Part shown: positions 1-7,180 of the stretch, piece after piece
How positions within the stretch are numbered: the first letter of the stretch is position 1
Layout: each line of letters begins with the position of its first letter
Assembly: GCA_013334845.1 (NCBI GenBank)
Contig: JAAXWV010000004.1
Coordinates: 8,035-20,231 of the forward strand
Direction: 5' to 3'
Source: Candidatus Roizmanbacteria bacterium
GTDB taxonomy: Bacteria; Patescibacteriota; Microgenomatia; UBA1406; GWC2-37-13
DNA: 12,197 bases
Notes under the pieces: generated by a model
What the model was told of the DNA's origin: nothing
The model's database searches: none
Seen by the model: only the letters and a program-made list of their open reading frames with translations
Position numbers and translations under genes: made by a program

Positions 1-2
1 AT

Positions 3-1232
3 GCAAAACCCTTGCTTAAGAAAATTCCGCAGATAATGGGGAAAGATAAAGAGCAAACATATCTCATCTTATTTCAGAACGATAAAGAGCTTCGAGCCAC
101 AGGAGGATTCTTGACTTCATACGCAGTATTCACTATTAAAGACGGCAAAATGAAGATACAAAAGTCAGCGGATATCTACAGCTTGGACAATAGTATTTCC
201 TCTCATCCGGTAGCACCCGATAAGATTTTGGCCTATCATAAAAACGTATCACAATTCTATATTCGTGATAGTAATCTTTCCCCCGACTTCCCCACTACAA
301 TAAACATATTTAATACTCTTTATCAGAAAAGCAGTGATAAAGTGAAGTATGATGGCATAATTGCAATCGACTCGCAGGTTTTGGTAGATATGCTTAAAAT
401 TTTCGGCGATACGGAAGCGGATGGCATCGTTTTTTCGGCAAAGACAGATGTCCGCTGTGATTGTCCACAGGTCATATATCGATTATTCGATATGGTAGAT
501 CGACCGGTCGGTTATGTAAAAGAGAACCGAAAGGGAATTCTAGGAGATTTGATGTATCAGCTGTTTTATAAAGCTATTGGTTTTCCTCCGTCAAAGTATT
601 GGGGTACTTTAGCCCAAATGATGTTTAAGAATCTCGATGAGAAACATATATTGCTAAATTTCAATGATTCACAGGTACAGGCTTCTATCGAAAAGTTAAA
701 TTATGGTGGCCGGGTGCGTGATTATGTTGGCGGCGATTATCTCTATGTAAATAACGTAAACTTCGCAGGTGCGAAATCAAATATGTTTGTGTCGCAAGCT
801 TACACCTCTAAGACCACTATTCAGAACGGAAAGATTGAGCGAGAGGTTACCGTTGATTATCGGAATCCATATCCACAGTCGGACTGTAATCTGGAACGTG
901 GCGGTTTGTGTTTGAACGCACCACTACGGAACTGGATTCGTGTATATGTACCAAAGGGGTCAACGCTAACATCATTTAAGGGTTCTGAAACAAAGGTCCT
1001 CACTTATGACGATCTTGGGAAAACCGTATTCGAAGGATTTCTCATAATACAACCAATGGGCAAAGCTCAGGTTACCGTGAAATATACCTTACCGCAGACT
1101 GTCAACAGTAATAATTACAGACTGCTTTATCAGAAACAACCAGGCACTGACGAAGATAAACTGAAGATTGAGGTAAATGGGAGCAAGCTTTTTGATGGCG
1201 TTATTGTGAAAGATGTGGAGGTAAAAAAGTAG
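3..1232 (+). CDS. DUF4012 family envelope protein, C-terminal part (5' partial)
   Basis: The reading frame is open from the first bases of the window (GCA at nt 3), so the start lies upstream; the TTG at 12 is only the first possible start inside the window. The visible 409 residues carry family hallmarks: QTYLILFQNDKELRATGGF near the left end, RDSNLSPDFP in the middle, then a segment like 'GIIAIDSQVLVDMLKI', and near the C-terminus RNWIRVYVPKGS. These match DUF4012, a family of anchored extracytoplasmic proteins common in CPR bacteria and Actinobacteria and often found near polysaccharide genes; its biochemical role is not established. The N-terminal membrane anchor expected for the family would lie outside the window. 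Two close cysteine pairs (about residues 152/154 and 295/303, counted from nt 3) suggest disulfides outside the membrane. It ends 6 bp before recO, so the two are probably co-transcribed. Family assignment is confident; function is not. Confidence 0.85.
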   Translation, partial: AKPLLKKIPQIMGKDKEQTYLILFQNDKELRATGGFLTSYAVFTIKDGKMKIQKSADIYSLDNSISSHPVAPDKILAYHKNVSQFYIRDSNLSPDFPTTINIFNTLYQKSSDKVKYDGIIAIDSQVLVDMLKIFGDTEADGIVFSAKTDVRCDCPQVIYRLFDMVDRPVGYVKENRKGILGDLMYQLFYKAIGFPPSKYWGTLAQMMFKNLDEKHILLNFNDSQVQASIEKLNYGGRVRDYVGGDYLYVNNVNFAGAKSNMFVSQAYTSKTTIQNGKIEREVTVDYRNPYPQSDCNLERGGLCLNAPLRNWIRVYVPKGSTLTSFKGSETKVLTYDDLGKTVFEGFLIIQPMGKAQVTVKYTLPQTVNSNNYRLLYQKQPGTDEDKLKIEVNGSKLFDGVIVKDVEVKK

Positions 1233-1238
1233 TCAGCT

Positions 1239-1766
1239 ATGCCGAATGTTGTTAAGATCGAAGGGTTTTTGCTTAAAAAGCATCGTCTTTCCGGGCAAGA
1301 TACGGTTACGGTTATTTTTACCAAGGAACAGGGGAAAATATCAGCGTATGCAAAAGGTGTAAAGAAGATTACAAGTCGTCGATCCCCTCATTTACAGACA
1401 GGCAATCTGCTTATAATTACACTCGACAGTAAGGGAACCGCACAGTATGTTCAACAAACTACCCTTGTTTCGGCCTTTGGCCAATTGAAACAGAATGTTC
1501 GCAAGGTTGAAATGCTCTATTTCTTTCTTTTTTTGATAGATAGACTTGTCCCCGAAGGGGTGCCGGAGCCACAGCTCTATAATATGACAAAGCAGTTTAT
1601 TATTGAGCTCAACAAGGCACCGATTTTTACCCGCTCTGAGATATTGCCTTATATGCAGGAAATCCTTTTGATTCTTGGTTTTTCAAGAGATAGACGTTCG
1701 TTTAACGAGACAGTGCAGTTAATAGAGGAGATTATCCATGAAAAACTGCCTCTCAGTATTATATAA
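1239..1766 (+). CDS. recO: DNA repair protein RecO, short zinc-less form
   Basis: RecO binds single-stranded DNA and SSB and, with RecR, helps load RecA at gaps. The N-terminal OB-fold is recognisable: KIEGFLLKKHRLSGQDTVTV, then VIFTKEQGKISAYAKGVKKI and TSRRSPHLQTGN, which is the usual RecO order (KxEGIVLKxR, LxTxxxGKIxxxAKGxRR, S+R...L). An all-helical C-terminal part follows (about residues 85-175). At 175 residues it is shorter than the usual 230-260, and the four-cysteine zinc site of many RecO proteins is absent (there is no Cys at all). The end shows no sign of a frameshift: the TAA is followed in the same frame by glyS after three codons. The ATG is 6 bp after the upstream stop; a GGAGGT lies at 1217-1222, but 16 nt from the ATG is too far for normal use. 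Confidence 0.83.
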   Translation: MPNVVKIEGFLLKKHRLSGQDTVTVIFTKEQGKISAYAKGVKKITSRRSPHLQTGNLLIITLDSKGTAQYVQQTTLVSAFGQLKQNVRKVEMLYFFLFLIDRLVPEGVPEPQLYNMTKQFIIELNKAPIFTRSEILPYMQEILLILGFSRDRRSFNETVQLIEEIIHEKLPLSII

Positions 1767-1775
1767 TGTCCCAAT

Positions 1776-3158
1776 ATGGAGGAAATTATTGCATTCTGCA
1801 AAACGAGAGGATTCGTCTATCCGTCTTCCGAGATTTATGGTGGTCTTGCTGGAATCTATGATTATGGACATTACGGGATTCTTTTGAAGAATAATATACA
1901 GAAAGAATGGTTGAAATCTATGGTACAGAAACGCAGTGATGTGTATGCGCTGGACAGTGCTATTTTTATGCATCCAACAACTTGGAAGGCTTCCGGTCAT
2001 GTAGATGGCTTTAATGATCCTCAAGTGGATTGTCGCACCTGTAAGTCGCGTATGAGGGCAGACCACCTTTTAGAGGAATTTGATATTGATGCTGATAAAG
2101 CTACTCTTGAATTTATAAATAAAGAGCTTGATAGATTGAAAGCGGAGGGGAAAGTAAAATGCGTAGTTTGCGGCAGTAAAGATCTTACTCCTGCCCGTCA
2201 GTTTTCACTCATGGTAAAGACAAATATGGGTTCACCTACGGATATGTTGTCCGAAGAGAATGTCGTCTATCTGCGGCCAGAAACATGTGGCGGAATTTAT
2301 CTCGAATACAAAAATACCGTGAATAGTCTTCATCCAAAACTTCCATTTGGAATTGCCCAGGTAGGAAAAGCTTTCAGGAACGAGATAGTAGCGCGTCAGT
2401 TTATCTTTCGTACCCGTGAATTTGAGCAAATGGAGATGCAATATTTCTTGCATCCTTCTGAAATGGAGTCTATATACGAGCAGTGGCATGAATACCGCTG
2501 GAAGTGGTATCTCGATCTCGGCATTAAAGAAGAGGAGCTAAAGTGGGTACAGCACACTAAGCTTGTATTCTACGCCTCAAAGGCCTTTGACATTAAATAT
2601 CACTTTAAAGCAATGGATAAGTTTGATGAGGTGGAAGGTCTCCATGCTCGAGGCAACTACGATCTCACTCAACATAGCAAATTCTCAGGTGAAAATCTTG
2701 AATTTTACGATCAGCAGCGAAATGAGAAATATATCCCTCACATTATGGAAACTTCGGTAGGGCTTAACCGACTTGTATTTATGTTCCTCGATAACGCGTA
2801 TACTAAAGAAGAAGTAAACGGTGAAACCCGCATAGTATTAAAGCTTGACAAACGTCTTTCACCGATCAAAGTGGCTATATTACCACTCATGAAAAAAGAT
2901 GGGCTTGCAGAAAAAGCAGAGGAGATATATCAAGCGTTTCGTGAATACACCATGAGTGAATTCGATGCGGCTGGAAGCATTGGTAAACGATATCGCCGTC
3001 AAGACGAAATCGGTACACCATACTGTGTGACGGTCGATTACCAGTCTATGCAGGATGGTACGGTTACTGTACGGGATCGTGATACCATGCTTCAGGAAAG
3101 AGTATCTATAGACCGTTTAAAGTCGTATATAATTGAAAAAGTAGGGATTATTAATTAA
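1776..3158 (+). CDS. glyS: Glycyl-tRNA synthetase, class II, homodimeric type
   Basis: This enzyme charges tRNA-Gly with glycine using ATP. It is the single-chain alpha2 type (460 residues), not the GlyQ/GlyS tetramer. Visible parts in order: N-terminal class II core (FVYPSSEIYGGLAGIYDYG, residues 13-31, motif 1 region); a zinc-type insertion with CxxC at C86/C89 and C129/C132; LRPET at 166-170; motif 2 from FRNEI (200-204) to REFEQME (214-220); motif 3 in METSVGLNRLV (324-334); and an anticodon-binding domain from about 360 (LSPIKVAILPL) to the end. One oddity is that the usual RPETAQGIF segment reads RPETCGGIY (168-175). The ATG at 1776 is the first possible start after the in-frame recO stop. 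No Shine-Dalgarno precedes it. It probably shares a transcript with recO. Confidence 0.95.
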   Translation: MEEIIAFCKTRGFVYPSSEIYGGLAGIYDYGHYGILLKNNIQKEWLKSMVQKRSDVYALDSAIFMHPTTWKASGHVDGFNDPQVDCRTCKSRMRADHLLEEFDIDADKATLEFINKELDRLKAEGKVKCVVCGSKDLTPARQFSLMVKTNMGSPTDMLSEENVVYLRPETCGGIYLEYKNTVNSLHPKLPFGIAQVGKAFRNEIVARQFIFRTREFEQMEMQYFLHPSEMESIYEQWHEYRWKWYLDLGIKEEELKWVQHTKLVFYASKAFDIKYHFKAMDKFDEVEGLHARGNYDLTQHSKFSGENLEFYDQQRNEKYIPHIMETSVGLNRLVFMFLDNAYTKEEVNGETRIVLKLDKRLSPIKVAILPLMKKDGLAEKAEEIYQAFREYTMSEFDAAGSIGKRYRRQDEIGTPYCVTVDYQSMQDGTVTVRDRDTMLQERVSIDRLKSYIIEKVGIIN

Positions 3159-3167
3159 TTCAAACGT

Positions 3168-3632
3168 ATGGAGAAAAACAAACTTGTAATATCGATAGTT
3201 GGCGCAGTAATAGTTGTTTCATTAATTGCAGGAGGAGTGATAATATCGGGTTCAAAGAAAAAAGTTTCTACAACGCAGTCATCTGTTTCATTGCCTACGG
3301 AGGTGTTCCCCACCGTTGATTCATCGGTGCGCGTTACCCTAACTCCCAATGGTGACAAAAAAGAAGTAATGCTCTCTATCAAAGGAGTGCCAGCAAACAC
3401 AACCTCTATCGACTACGCAATTTCGTATATGACAAAAGATCAGAAAGAGCAAGGGATTTCCAGTATTTATTCTGTGCCTGCAGGAGAGTCGACATTTGAG
3501 CGAAAATTCACGCTTGGCACCTGTTCATCTGGGACGTGTGTGTATCACCAGGTCGAAGGAGGAATTAAGCTCGACCTGAAATTTAGCGGAAGTTATGGCG
3601 ATAAAATATTTTCAAAAAGTTATGATCTCTAG
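3168..3632 (+). CDS. Membrane-anchored secreted protein with a close Cys pair, function unknown
   Basis: I do not recognise a named family. The 154-residue product starts MEKNK, followed by one hydrophobic helix (about 6-28) and a basic patch SKKK (29-32), then a Ser/Thr-rich stretch and a probable beta-rich domain (about 52-154). The lysine before the helix suggests an uncleaved anchor or signal with the main domain outside the cell, although the basic patch after the helix weakens that topology call. The only cysteines are C119 and C124 in LGTCSSGTCVYH, spaced like a small disulfide loop. The gene lies 9 bp after glyS and 47 bp before rpsT, with no Shine-Dalgarno. Its order among housekeeping genes suggests read-through expression. 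It could be a binding or structural envelope protein; nothing visible suggests an enzyme. Confidence 0.6.
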   Translation: MEKNKLVISIVGAVIVVSLIAGGVIISGSKKKVSTTQSSVSLPTEVFPTVDSSVRVTLTPNGDKKEVMLSIKGVPANTTSIDYAISYMTKDQKEQGISSIYSVPAGESTFERKFTLGTCSSGTCVYHQVEGGIKLDLKFSGSYGDKIFSKSYDL

Positions 3633-3663
3633 TTAATTGTTTCAAAATCTATTACAATAACAG

Positions 3664-3673
3664 AAAGGGGGTG
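3664..3673 (+). promoter_or_regulatory. Strong Shine-Dalgarno of rpsT (AAAGGGGGTG)
   Basis: AAAGGGGGTG ends 6 nt before the ATG at 3680. It can pair over ten bases with the usual 16S tail (CACCUCCUUU), with one G-U wobble. It decides the rpsT start: the GTG at 3671 lies inside this element. A TACAAT at 3653-3658 could be a -10 box but has no good -35, so I do not call a promoter. Confidence 0.75.
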
Positions 3674-3679
3674 TTAATT

Positions 3680-3925
3680 ATGCCAAACATAAAATCAGCA
3701 AAAAAGAAAGTACGAAAAGATGTAAAGCGCGAAGCAGGTAATATTGTGTATGAAAAACAAATCAAAACAACTATTAAAGGACTCGGAAAGACTAAAAGTG
3801 GAAAAAAGGCCGAAGCAGAGGTAAACAAAGCTTATTCACTTATTGATAAAGCCTCCAAGCGTAAGGTAATTCATAAAAATAAAGCTGCCCGTCTGAAGTC
3901 AATGGTTACCCGAATTGCTAAATAA
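3680..3925 (+). CDS. rpsT: 30S ribosomal protein S20
   Basis: S20 is a small basic helical protein that binds 16S rRNA early in 30S assembly. The 81-residue product begins MPNIKSAKKKVRKDVKR, matching the family start M(A/P)NIKSAKKR, and is Lys-rich throughout (IHKNKAARLKSMVTRIAK at the end). I choose ATG 3680 rather than the in-frame GTG at 3671 because it gives the family N-terminus and sits 6 nt after a near-perfect Shine-Dalgarno. It lies 8 bp before the pilN-like gene, so the pilus-like block may be read from the same transcript. S20 represses its own translation in E. coli; nothing here shows whether that applies. Confidence 0.94.
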   Translation: MPNIKSAKKKVRKDVKREAGNIVYEKQIKTTIKGLGKTKSGKKAEAEVNKAYSLIDKASKRKVIHKNKAARLKSMVTRIAK

Positions 3926-3933
3926 GTATAGGT

Positions 3934-4461
3934 ATGAAATATACGATTAACCTATTCCCACCGAAGGAACAAAATGTTGTTGATAAGGTTATCTATTTTT
4001 CATTTCACTATTTACGCTATATTTTGGTTTTCACCCAACTCGTTGTGATTGGGGTGTTTTTATATAGGTTTCAAGTCGACCAGGAAATTGTTGATCTGAA
4101 AGACATTCTGAATCAGAAACAGGAGATTGTTGAAGTTTCGCAACCATTGATTAAGCAGGTGGAGGGTGTTGATTTAAAGATAAAACAGGCTTCGACGGTT
4201 CTAAAAAGACAGACAACATTCCAAGCGATGACATCTTATTTTTTGAATCGTTTTCCCGAAAAGCTTACTCTGACAAAACTTAAAATAGATGACAAAAACA
4301 TTATGTTTGAGGGGAAAACAACTGACGCAGATTCAGTACGAGTTTTTTATTACCGCTTACTAAAGGAGAAACAATTCGACGTTATAGAACTAGAATCTCT
4401 CAATAAGGTAGAATCAGGATATGTATTTAATTTTGTACTTAAAAATTTTCATATAAAATGA
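3934..4461 (+). CDS. pilN: PilN-like type IV pilus assembly protein
   Basis: PilN is an inner-membrane protein of the type IV pilus alignment complex. Its short cytoplasmic N-terminus, with an INLLP-type motif, binds the actin-like PilM, and its periplasmic part pairs with PilO. Here the 175-residue product has INLFPPKE at residues 5-12, one membrane helix (about 27-47), a probable coiled coil (about 48-100), then a small alpha/beta domain (LTKLKIDDKNIMFEGKT, then a helix and a final strand) like the ferredoxin-like domain of PilN. Size and layout fit the family. The next gene, PilO-like, overlaps by ATGA. No pilM, ATPase or pilin gene lies alongside; the left neighbour is rpsT. A GspL-type or other secretion homologue is possible, but the motif favours PilN. 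Confidence 0.75.
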   Translation: MKYTINLFPPKEQNVVDKVIYFSFHYLRYILVFTQLVVIGVFLYRFQVDQEIVDLKDILNQKQEIVEVSQPLIKQVEGVDLKIKQASTVLKRQTTFQAMTSYFLNRFPEKLTLTKLKIDDKNIMFEGKTTDADSVRVFYYRLLKEKQFDVIELESLNKVESGYVFNFVLKNFHIK

Positions 4462-5036
4462 GTACTACCAACTCATTGAGACATCTTATTGGGAGACGGG
4501 TGAAAGATTATTCTTTTACTATCGGTTTTTTTGTAGTGTTTTCTTTTTTTCTGTTTTTTGCTATTCGTCCAAACCTTGTTACCGTATTTCGTCTTCAAAA
4601 AGAACTTGCCGATCTTCGTAAAGTTGACTCAAGCTATGAGAATGTCATAATGAATATAGTTAATACTCAAACAATACTCGAAGCAAATAGGGATAAATTC
4701 TATCTTCTTGATGATGCAATGCCAAATCGTCCAAGAGTAAACGAGGTGGTAGACGATATTAGAAATAGTGCTTCTATCGCAGGAGTAGTTTTTAAGAAGA
4801 TCGATATTAGCGAAGTAAATTTGAAAGAGGATTCTGATAAGAGCCATCTAAAAAGCTACATAGTTCAGTTGGATGCTGCCTCTGATTTCAATGCGGTAAA
4901 AAAAATGATGGACCAATTATTGCTAGATCGTCGGCTAAAGATGATTAAAGAGGTGGCTTTTTCACGTGATATTGAGACGGGGACGCAGAGTGCCGATATA
5001 CGAATTGATTTACAAGTGGAGGGTTTCTACCTATGA
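4458..5036 (+). CDS. pilO: PilO-like type IV pilus assembly protein
   Basis: The 192-residue product has a short cytoplasmic N-terminus with basic residues (RHLIGRRVKDY, 8-18), one membrane helix (about 20-39), a coiled coil with heptad-like charge spacing (about 44-75), and a C-terminal globular part (about 85-192) with alternating helices and strands. This is the layout of PilO, the partner of PilN in the periplasmic ring that aligns the pilus motor. Sequence similarity within this family is low, so the call rests mainly on architecture and on the ATGA overlap with the PilN-like gene, which suggests coupled translation. No Shine-Dalgarno is visible. It also overlaps the next small gene by ATGA, so the three were probably kept together for stoichiometry. 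Confidence 0.68.
   Translation: MSTTNSLRHLIGRRVKDYSFTIGFFVVFSFFLFFAIRPNLVTVFRLQKELADLRKVDSSYENVIMNIVNTQTILEANRDKFYLLDDAMPNRPRVNEVVDDIRNSASIAGVVFKKIDISEVNLKEDSDKSHLKSYIVQLDAASDFNAVKKMMDQLLLDRRLKMIKEVAFSRDIETGTQSADIRIDLQVEGFYL
5018..5023 (+). promoter_or_regulatory. Shine-Dalgarno GGAGGG for the 61-residue gene
   Basis: GGAGGG lies inside the end of the PilO-like gene, 9 nt before the ATG at 5033. It is one of only two clear ribosome binding sites in the window and supports the small gene at 5033 being translated. Confidence 0.55.
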
Positions 5037-5218
5037 ATCAGCGTGAGTTGTTATTTATTACCATTGGTATATTCCTAACAATTGTTGCGGGGATTGTTCT
5101 GGATGTGTATCATGTAAGAAACAAGTCAAGCCTTGATGCCCAGATAAAGCCAGTACAGTCTGTTGTTAAGCAGATTAACACTACTATTTTGGATGATTTA
5201 CAAAGTAAGACACCTTAG
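5033..5218 (+). CDS. Small single-pass membrane protein in the pilN-pilO operon
   Basis: This 61-residue protein has one hydrophobic helix (about 6-24) after a short start with one Arg and one Glu (MNQREL), then a polar tail predicted mostly helical (KSSLDAQIKPVQSVVKQI, 31-48). It overlaps the PilO-like stop by ATGA and has a good Shine-Dalgarno 9 nt upstream, so I take it as real. No family is recognised. It occupies the place where pilP follows pilO in proteobacterial operons, but it is far too short for PilP, has no lipobox Cys and no beta domain. Its layout (helix plus short coiled segment) resembles a reduced PilN/PilO arm, so a structural subunit is possible; this is inference. Confidence 0.6.
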   Translation: MNQRELLFITIGIFLTIVAGIVLDVYHVRNKSSLDAQIKPVQSVVKQINTTILDDLQSKTP

Positions 5219-5221
5219 TGT

Positions 5222-6517
5222 ATGTATAGCGATCTCTATTTAAAATCGAAGGTAAAACCTTCATTAATACTCATCACCACTGCTATTCTAGGCGTTACTT
5301 TATTTGCTGTGACTCTCATACAATTGAAACCGACCACTTCAATTCGAGCTTCAAAAATCATATTGAAGAGACATGAGGTTGTAAATAGACTCGCCCAACA
5401 GGCGAGTATTTATTGGCAGACAGACGCAGCGGAAACGGGGTGGGTTGTATATGGAGACGCCCCAGAAAATCTCGTTAACACTGCACTTGATGATCGCGAT
5501 TTAGAGATGAAAAGAAATAAAGTAAAGAATCACTTCGTCACTCTACAGAATCTTACATCCGGGAAAACATACTACTATAAAATTATATCACCGAGTGGGC
5601 TAATTTCACAAAATACGGGTGCACCTTTCTCATTTAAAACAGTTAAGAATCCAATTTCTTCTTCAGTAAAACCGGCATATGGTAAGGTGTTGCTATCGAA
5701 TGGCTCACCATCTGAGAATACTTTAGTTTTTTTGAAGTATAAAAGTGGCTATCCACTCGCAACTATTACAAAAGTGACGGGTGAATGGCTCATCCCATTG
5801 CAATATGTAGTTGACCAGAAAACAGGCGAATTGGTGGGATTTAACCAAAAAGATGCTCTCGCTATAGAGATTTTTAATGATGAGGCAATGAGTAAGATAG
5901 ATGCCTTGCTTAGCAGAGTGAATCCTCTTCCTCAGTCTGTTGTTCTCGGAAAAGATTATAACTTTTCTGAACAAAATGATGTGCTTGCAGCTACCACTTC
6001 GTCATCATTTTATACAAGAGATCAAGTAGAGATATATCTTCCAAAAGAGGGAGCAATTATCCCGGGCACTATGCCGCTTGTTAAGGGCTCTTCGTTTCCG
6101 GGTATACCTATGAAATTGGAAATTAACTCTCTGCCGATATTTAGCACTACGGTCACTCCAGATCAAAAAGGTGAGTGGAAACTCACAAATCCCCTCTTTT
6201 TAGGCCCTGGGAAATATGTCCTCACTATTCGTGTCATCGACTCCTCAAAGAAAGAAATCGTCAAGAAAAGAAACTTTTCGATCGCGAAAAGCGGCGAGCA
6301 GGTATTGGGAGACGCTACTGAATCAGCTAATCTGGTGACCCCGACAATAGTTCCTACTGAAGCCCCAACGGTTGCTCTCACCACACCTACAAAAGTGGCT
6401 ACCACCGCATCTATTCTCACCCCTACCACGCCAGTGACAGGTATTAGCAACTACACATTCCTCATGGGGAGTATTGCCTTCCTAATAATTGGTGCAGCAG
6501 TCATGATTATTTTCTGA
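5222..6517 (+). CDS. Large surface protein: FN3-like, Ig-like domains, Thr/Pro stalk, PVTG-type C-terminal anchor
   Basis: The 431-residue product reads as a cell-surface protein. A membrane or signal helix spans about 14-35. A fibronectin type III-like domain follows (about 48-141), with SIYWQTDAAETGWVVYGD and LTSGKTYYYKI, as in the N-terminal domain of purple acid phosphatase-like proteins but with no phosphatase domain after it. Next is a region like carboxypeptidase regulatory domains (GKVLLSNGSPSENTLVFLK, about 154-225), then a bacterial Ig-like domain (about 266-355, with GEWKLTNPLFLGPGKYVLTI). A Thr/Pro/Val-rich stalk spans about 364-405. It ends in PVTG (404-407) and a hydrophobic helix to the last residue, with no basic tail. 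There are no cysteines. It starts 3 bp after the small gene's stop. Function as adhesin or pilus-associated protein is inferred from domains and context. Confidence 0.7.
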   Translation: MYSDLYLKSKVKPSLILITTAILGVTLFAVTLIQLKPTTSIRASKIILKRHEVVNRLAQQASIYWQTDAAETGWVVYGDAPENLVNTALDDRDLEMKRNKVKNHFVTLQNLTSGKTYYYKIISPSGLISQNTGAPFSFKTVKNPISSSVKPAYGKVLLSNGSPSENTLVFLKYKSGYPLATITKVTGEWLIPLQYVVDQKTGELVGFNQKDALAIEIFNDEAMSKIDALLSRVNPLPQSVVLGKDYNFSEQNDVLAATTSSSFYTRDQVEIYLPKEGAIIPGTMPLVKGSSFPGIPMKLEINSLPIFSTTVTPDQKGEWKLTNPLFLGPGKYVLTIRVIDSSKKEIVKKRNFSIAKSGEQVLGDATESANLVTPTIVPTEAPTVALTTPTKVATTASILTPTTPVTGISNYTFLMGSIAFLIIGAAVMIIF

Positions 6518-6532
6518 TATATTTTTAATAAT

Positions 6533-7180
6533 ATGGATATACTTCAGTATATTATTTCATTGAATAAGATTAGCATTATCGCGTTTGTGGCCGCTGGTGC
6601 AGTTGTGATCTATGAGCTTCGCCTCATGAAGCGAGAACATGATAAAAAAAGGGTCCCAAAAATTCCCCATTTTAACCAGAATGAGAAAATTGATCCTGTT
6701 TCGAATGCTACTCCATTAGCTACAGAGAAAAAATCAAAAGTTCCATTTAGGATTAATCATACAATTCTGTTATCATTTATAGCAGTAGTTCTTGTTTTAT
6801 TTGGAATTACTACGTTCTTCACTCTCGACTCTAAACAGAATCAGACACGATTTATCCAACGATCACAAATTACCATTCAGGAGGTTAAATCATCTGGTAT
6901 CAAGGTGCTTGATGAGAATGGAAAAGATATACAAAATGATAGTACAAAACTTCATCCAGGGTTAAAAATCTATATTGCCATAGAGACAATCCCAGAATCG
7001 GATATAGATAAGGCTCGTATTCGGGTAAATGAGAGTGCATGGACGACTGAACATATCATAACTGATTTTAATCAGAGTTGGAAATCGTATTTTAAAGTAT
7101 TTATAATTCCAGAAGGGGTCAAGTCATTAAAAATTGATGCCCAACTACACTCAATAAAAGATGGATGGCTTGGTGACTAA
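6533..7180 (+). CDS. Two-helix membrane protein with C-terminal extracytoplasmic domain, function unknown
   Basis: No family is recognised. The 215-residue product has two hydrophobic helices, about 12-27 and 75-97. The linker between them (28-74) is polar and strongly basic (LRLMKREHDKKRVPK, KKSK), so it is most likely cytoplasmic, putting both ends outside. The C-terminal part (about 98-215) looks like a small beta-sandwich (IKVLDENGKDI, LKIYIAIET, ARIRVNESAW, YFKVFIIPEGVKSLKIDAQL), similar in style to Ig-like domains of the preceding gene. It lies 15 bp after the surface-protein gene and overlaps the next gene, which suggests the three act together at the surface. Confidence 0.55.
   Translation: MDILQYIISLNKISIIAFVAAGAVVIYELRLMKREHDKKRVPKIPHFNQNEKIDPVSNATPLATEKKSKVPFRINHTILLSFIAVVLVLFGITTFFTLDSKQNQTRFIQRSQITIQEVKSSGIKVLDENGKDIQNDSTKLHPGLKIYIAIETIPESDIDKARIRVNESAWTTEHIITDFNQSWKSYFKVFIIPEGVKSLKIDAQLHSIKDGWLGD

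Noticed and set aside
1766..1776. recO-glyS fusion, because both lie in the same frame
   Set aside because: A clean TAA separates them, and the glyS ATG is followed by a normal GlyRS N-terminus.
1719..2066. Minus-strand 115-residue ORF and other opposite-strand ORFs inside glyS, pilO, the surface protein and uvrD
   Set aside because: They lie inside strongly recognised genes and show no family motif or start signal.
3671..3679. GTG 3671 as rpsT start
   Set aside because: It lies within the Shine-Dalgarno; ATG 3680 gives the family N-terminus.
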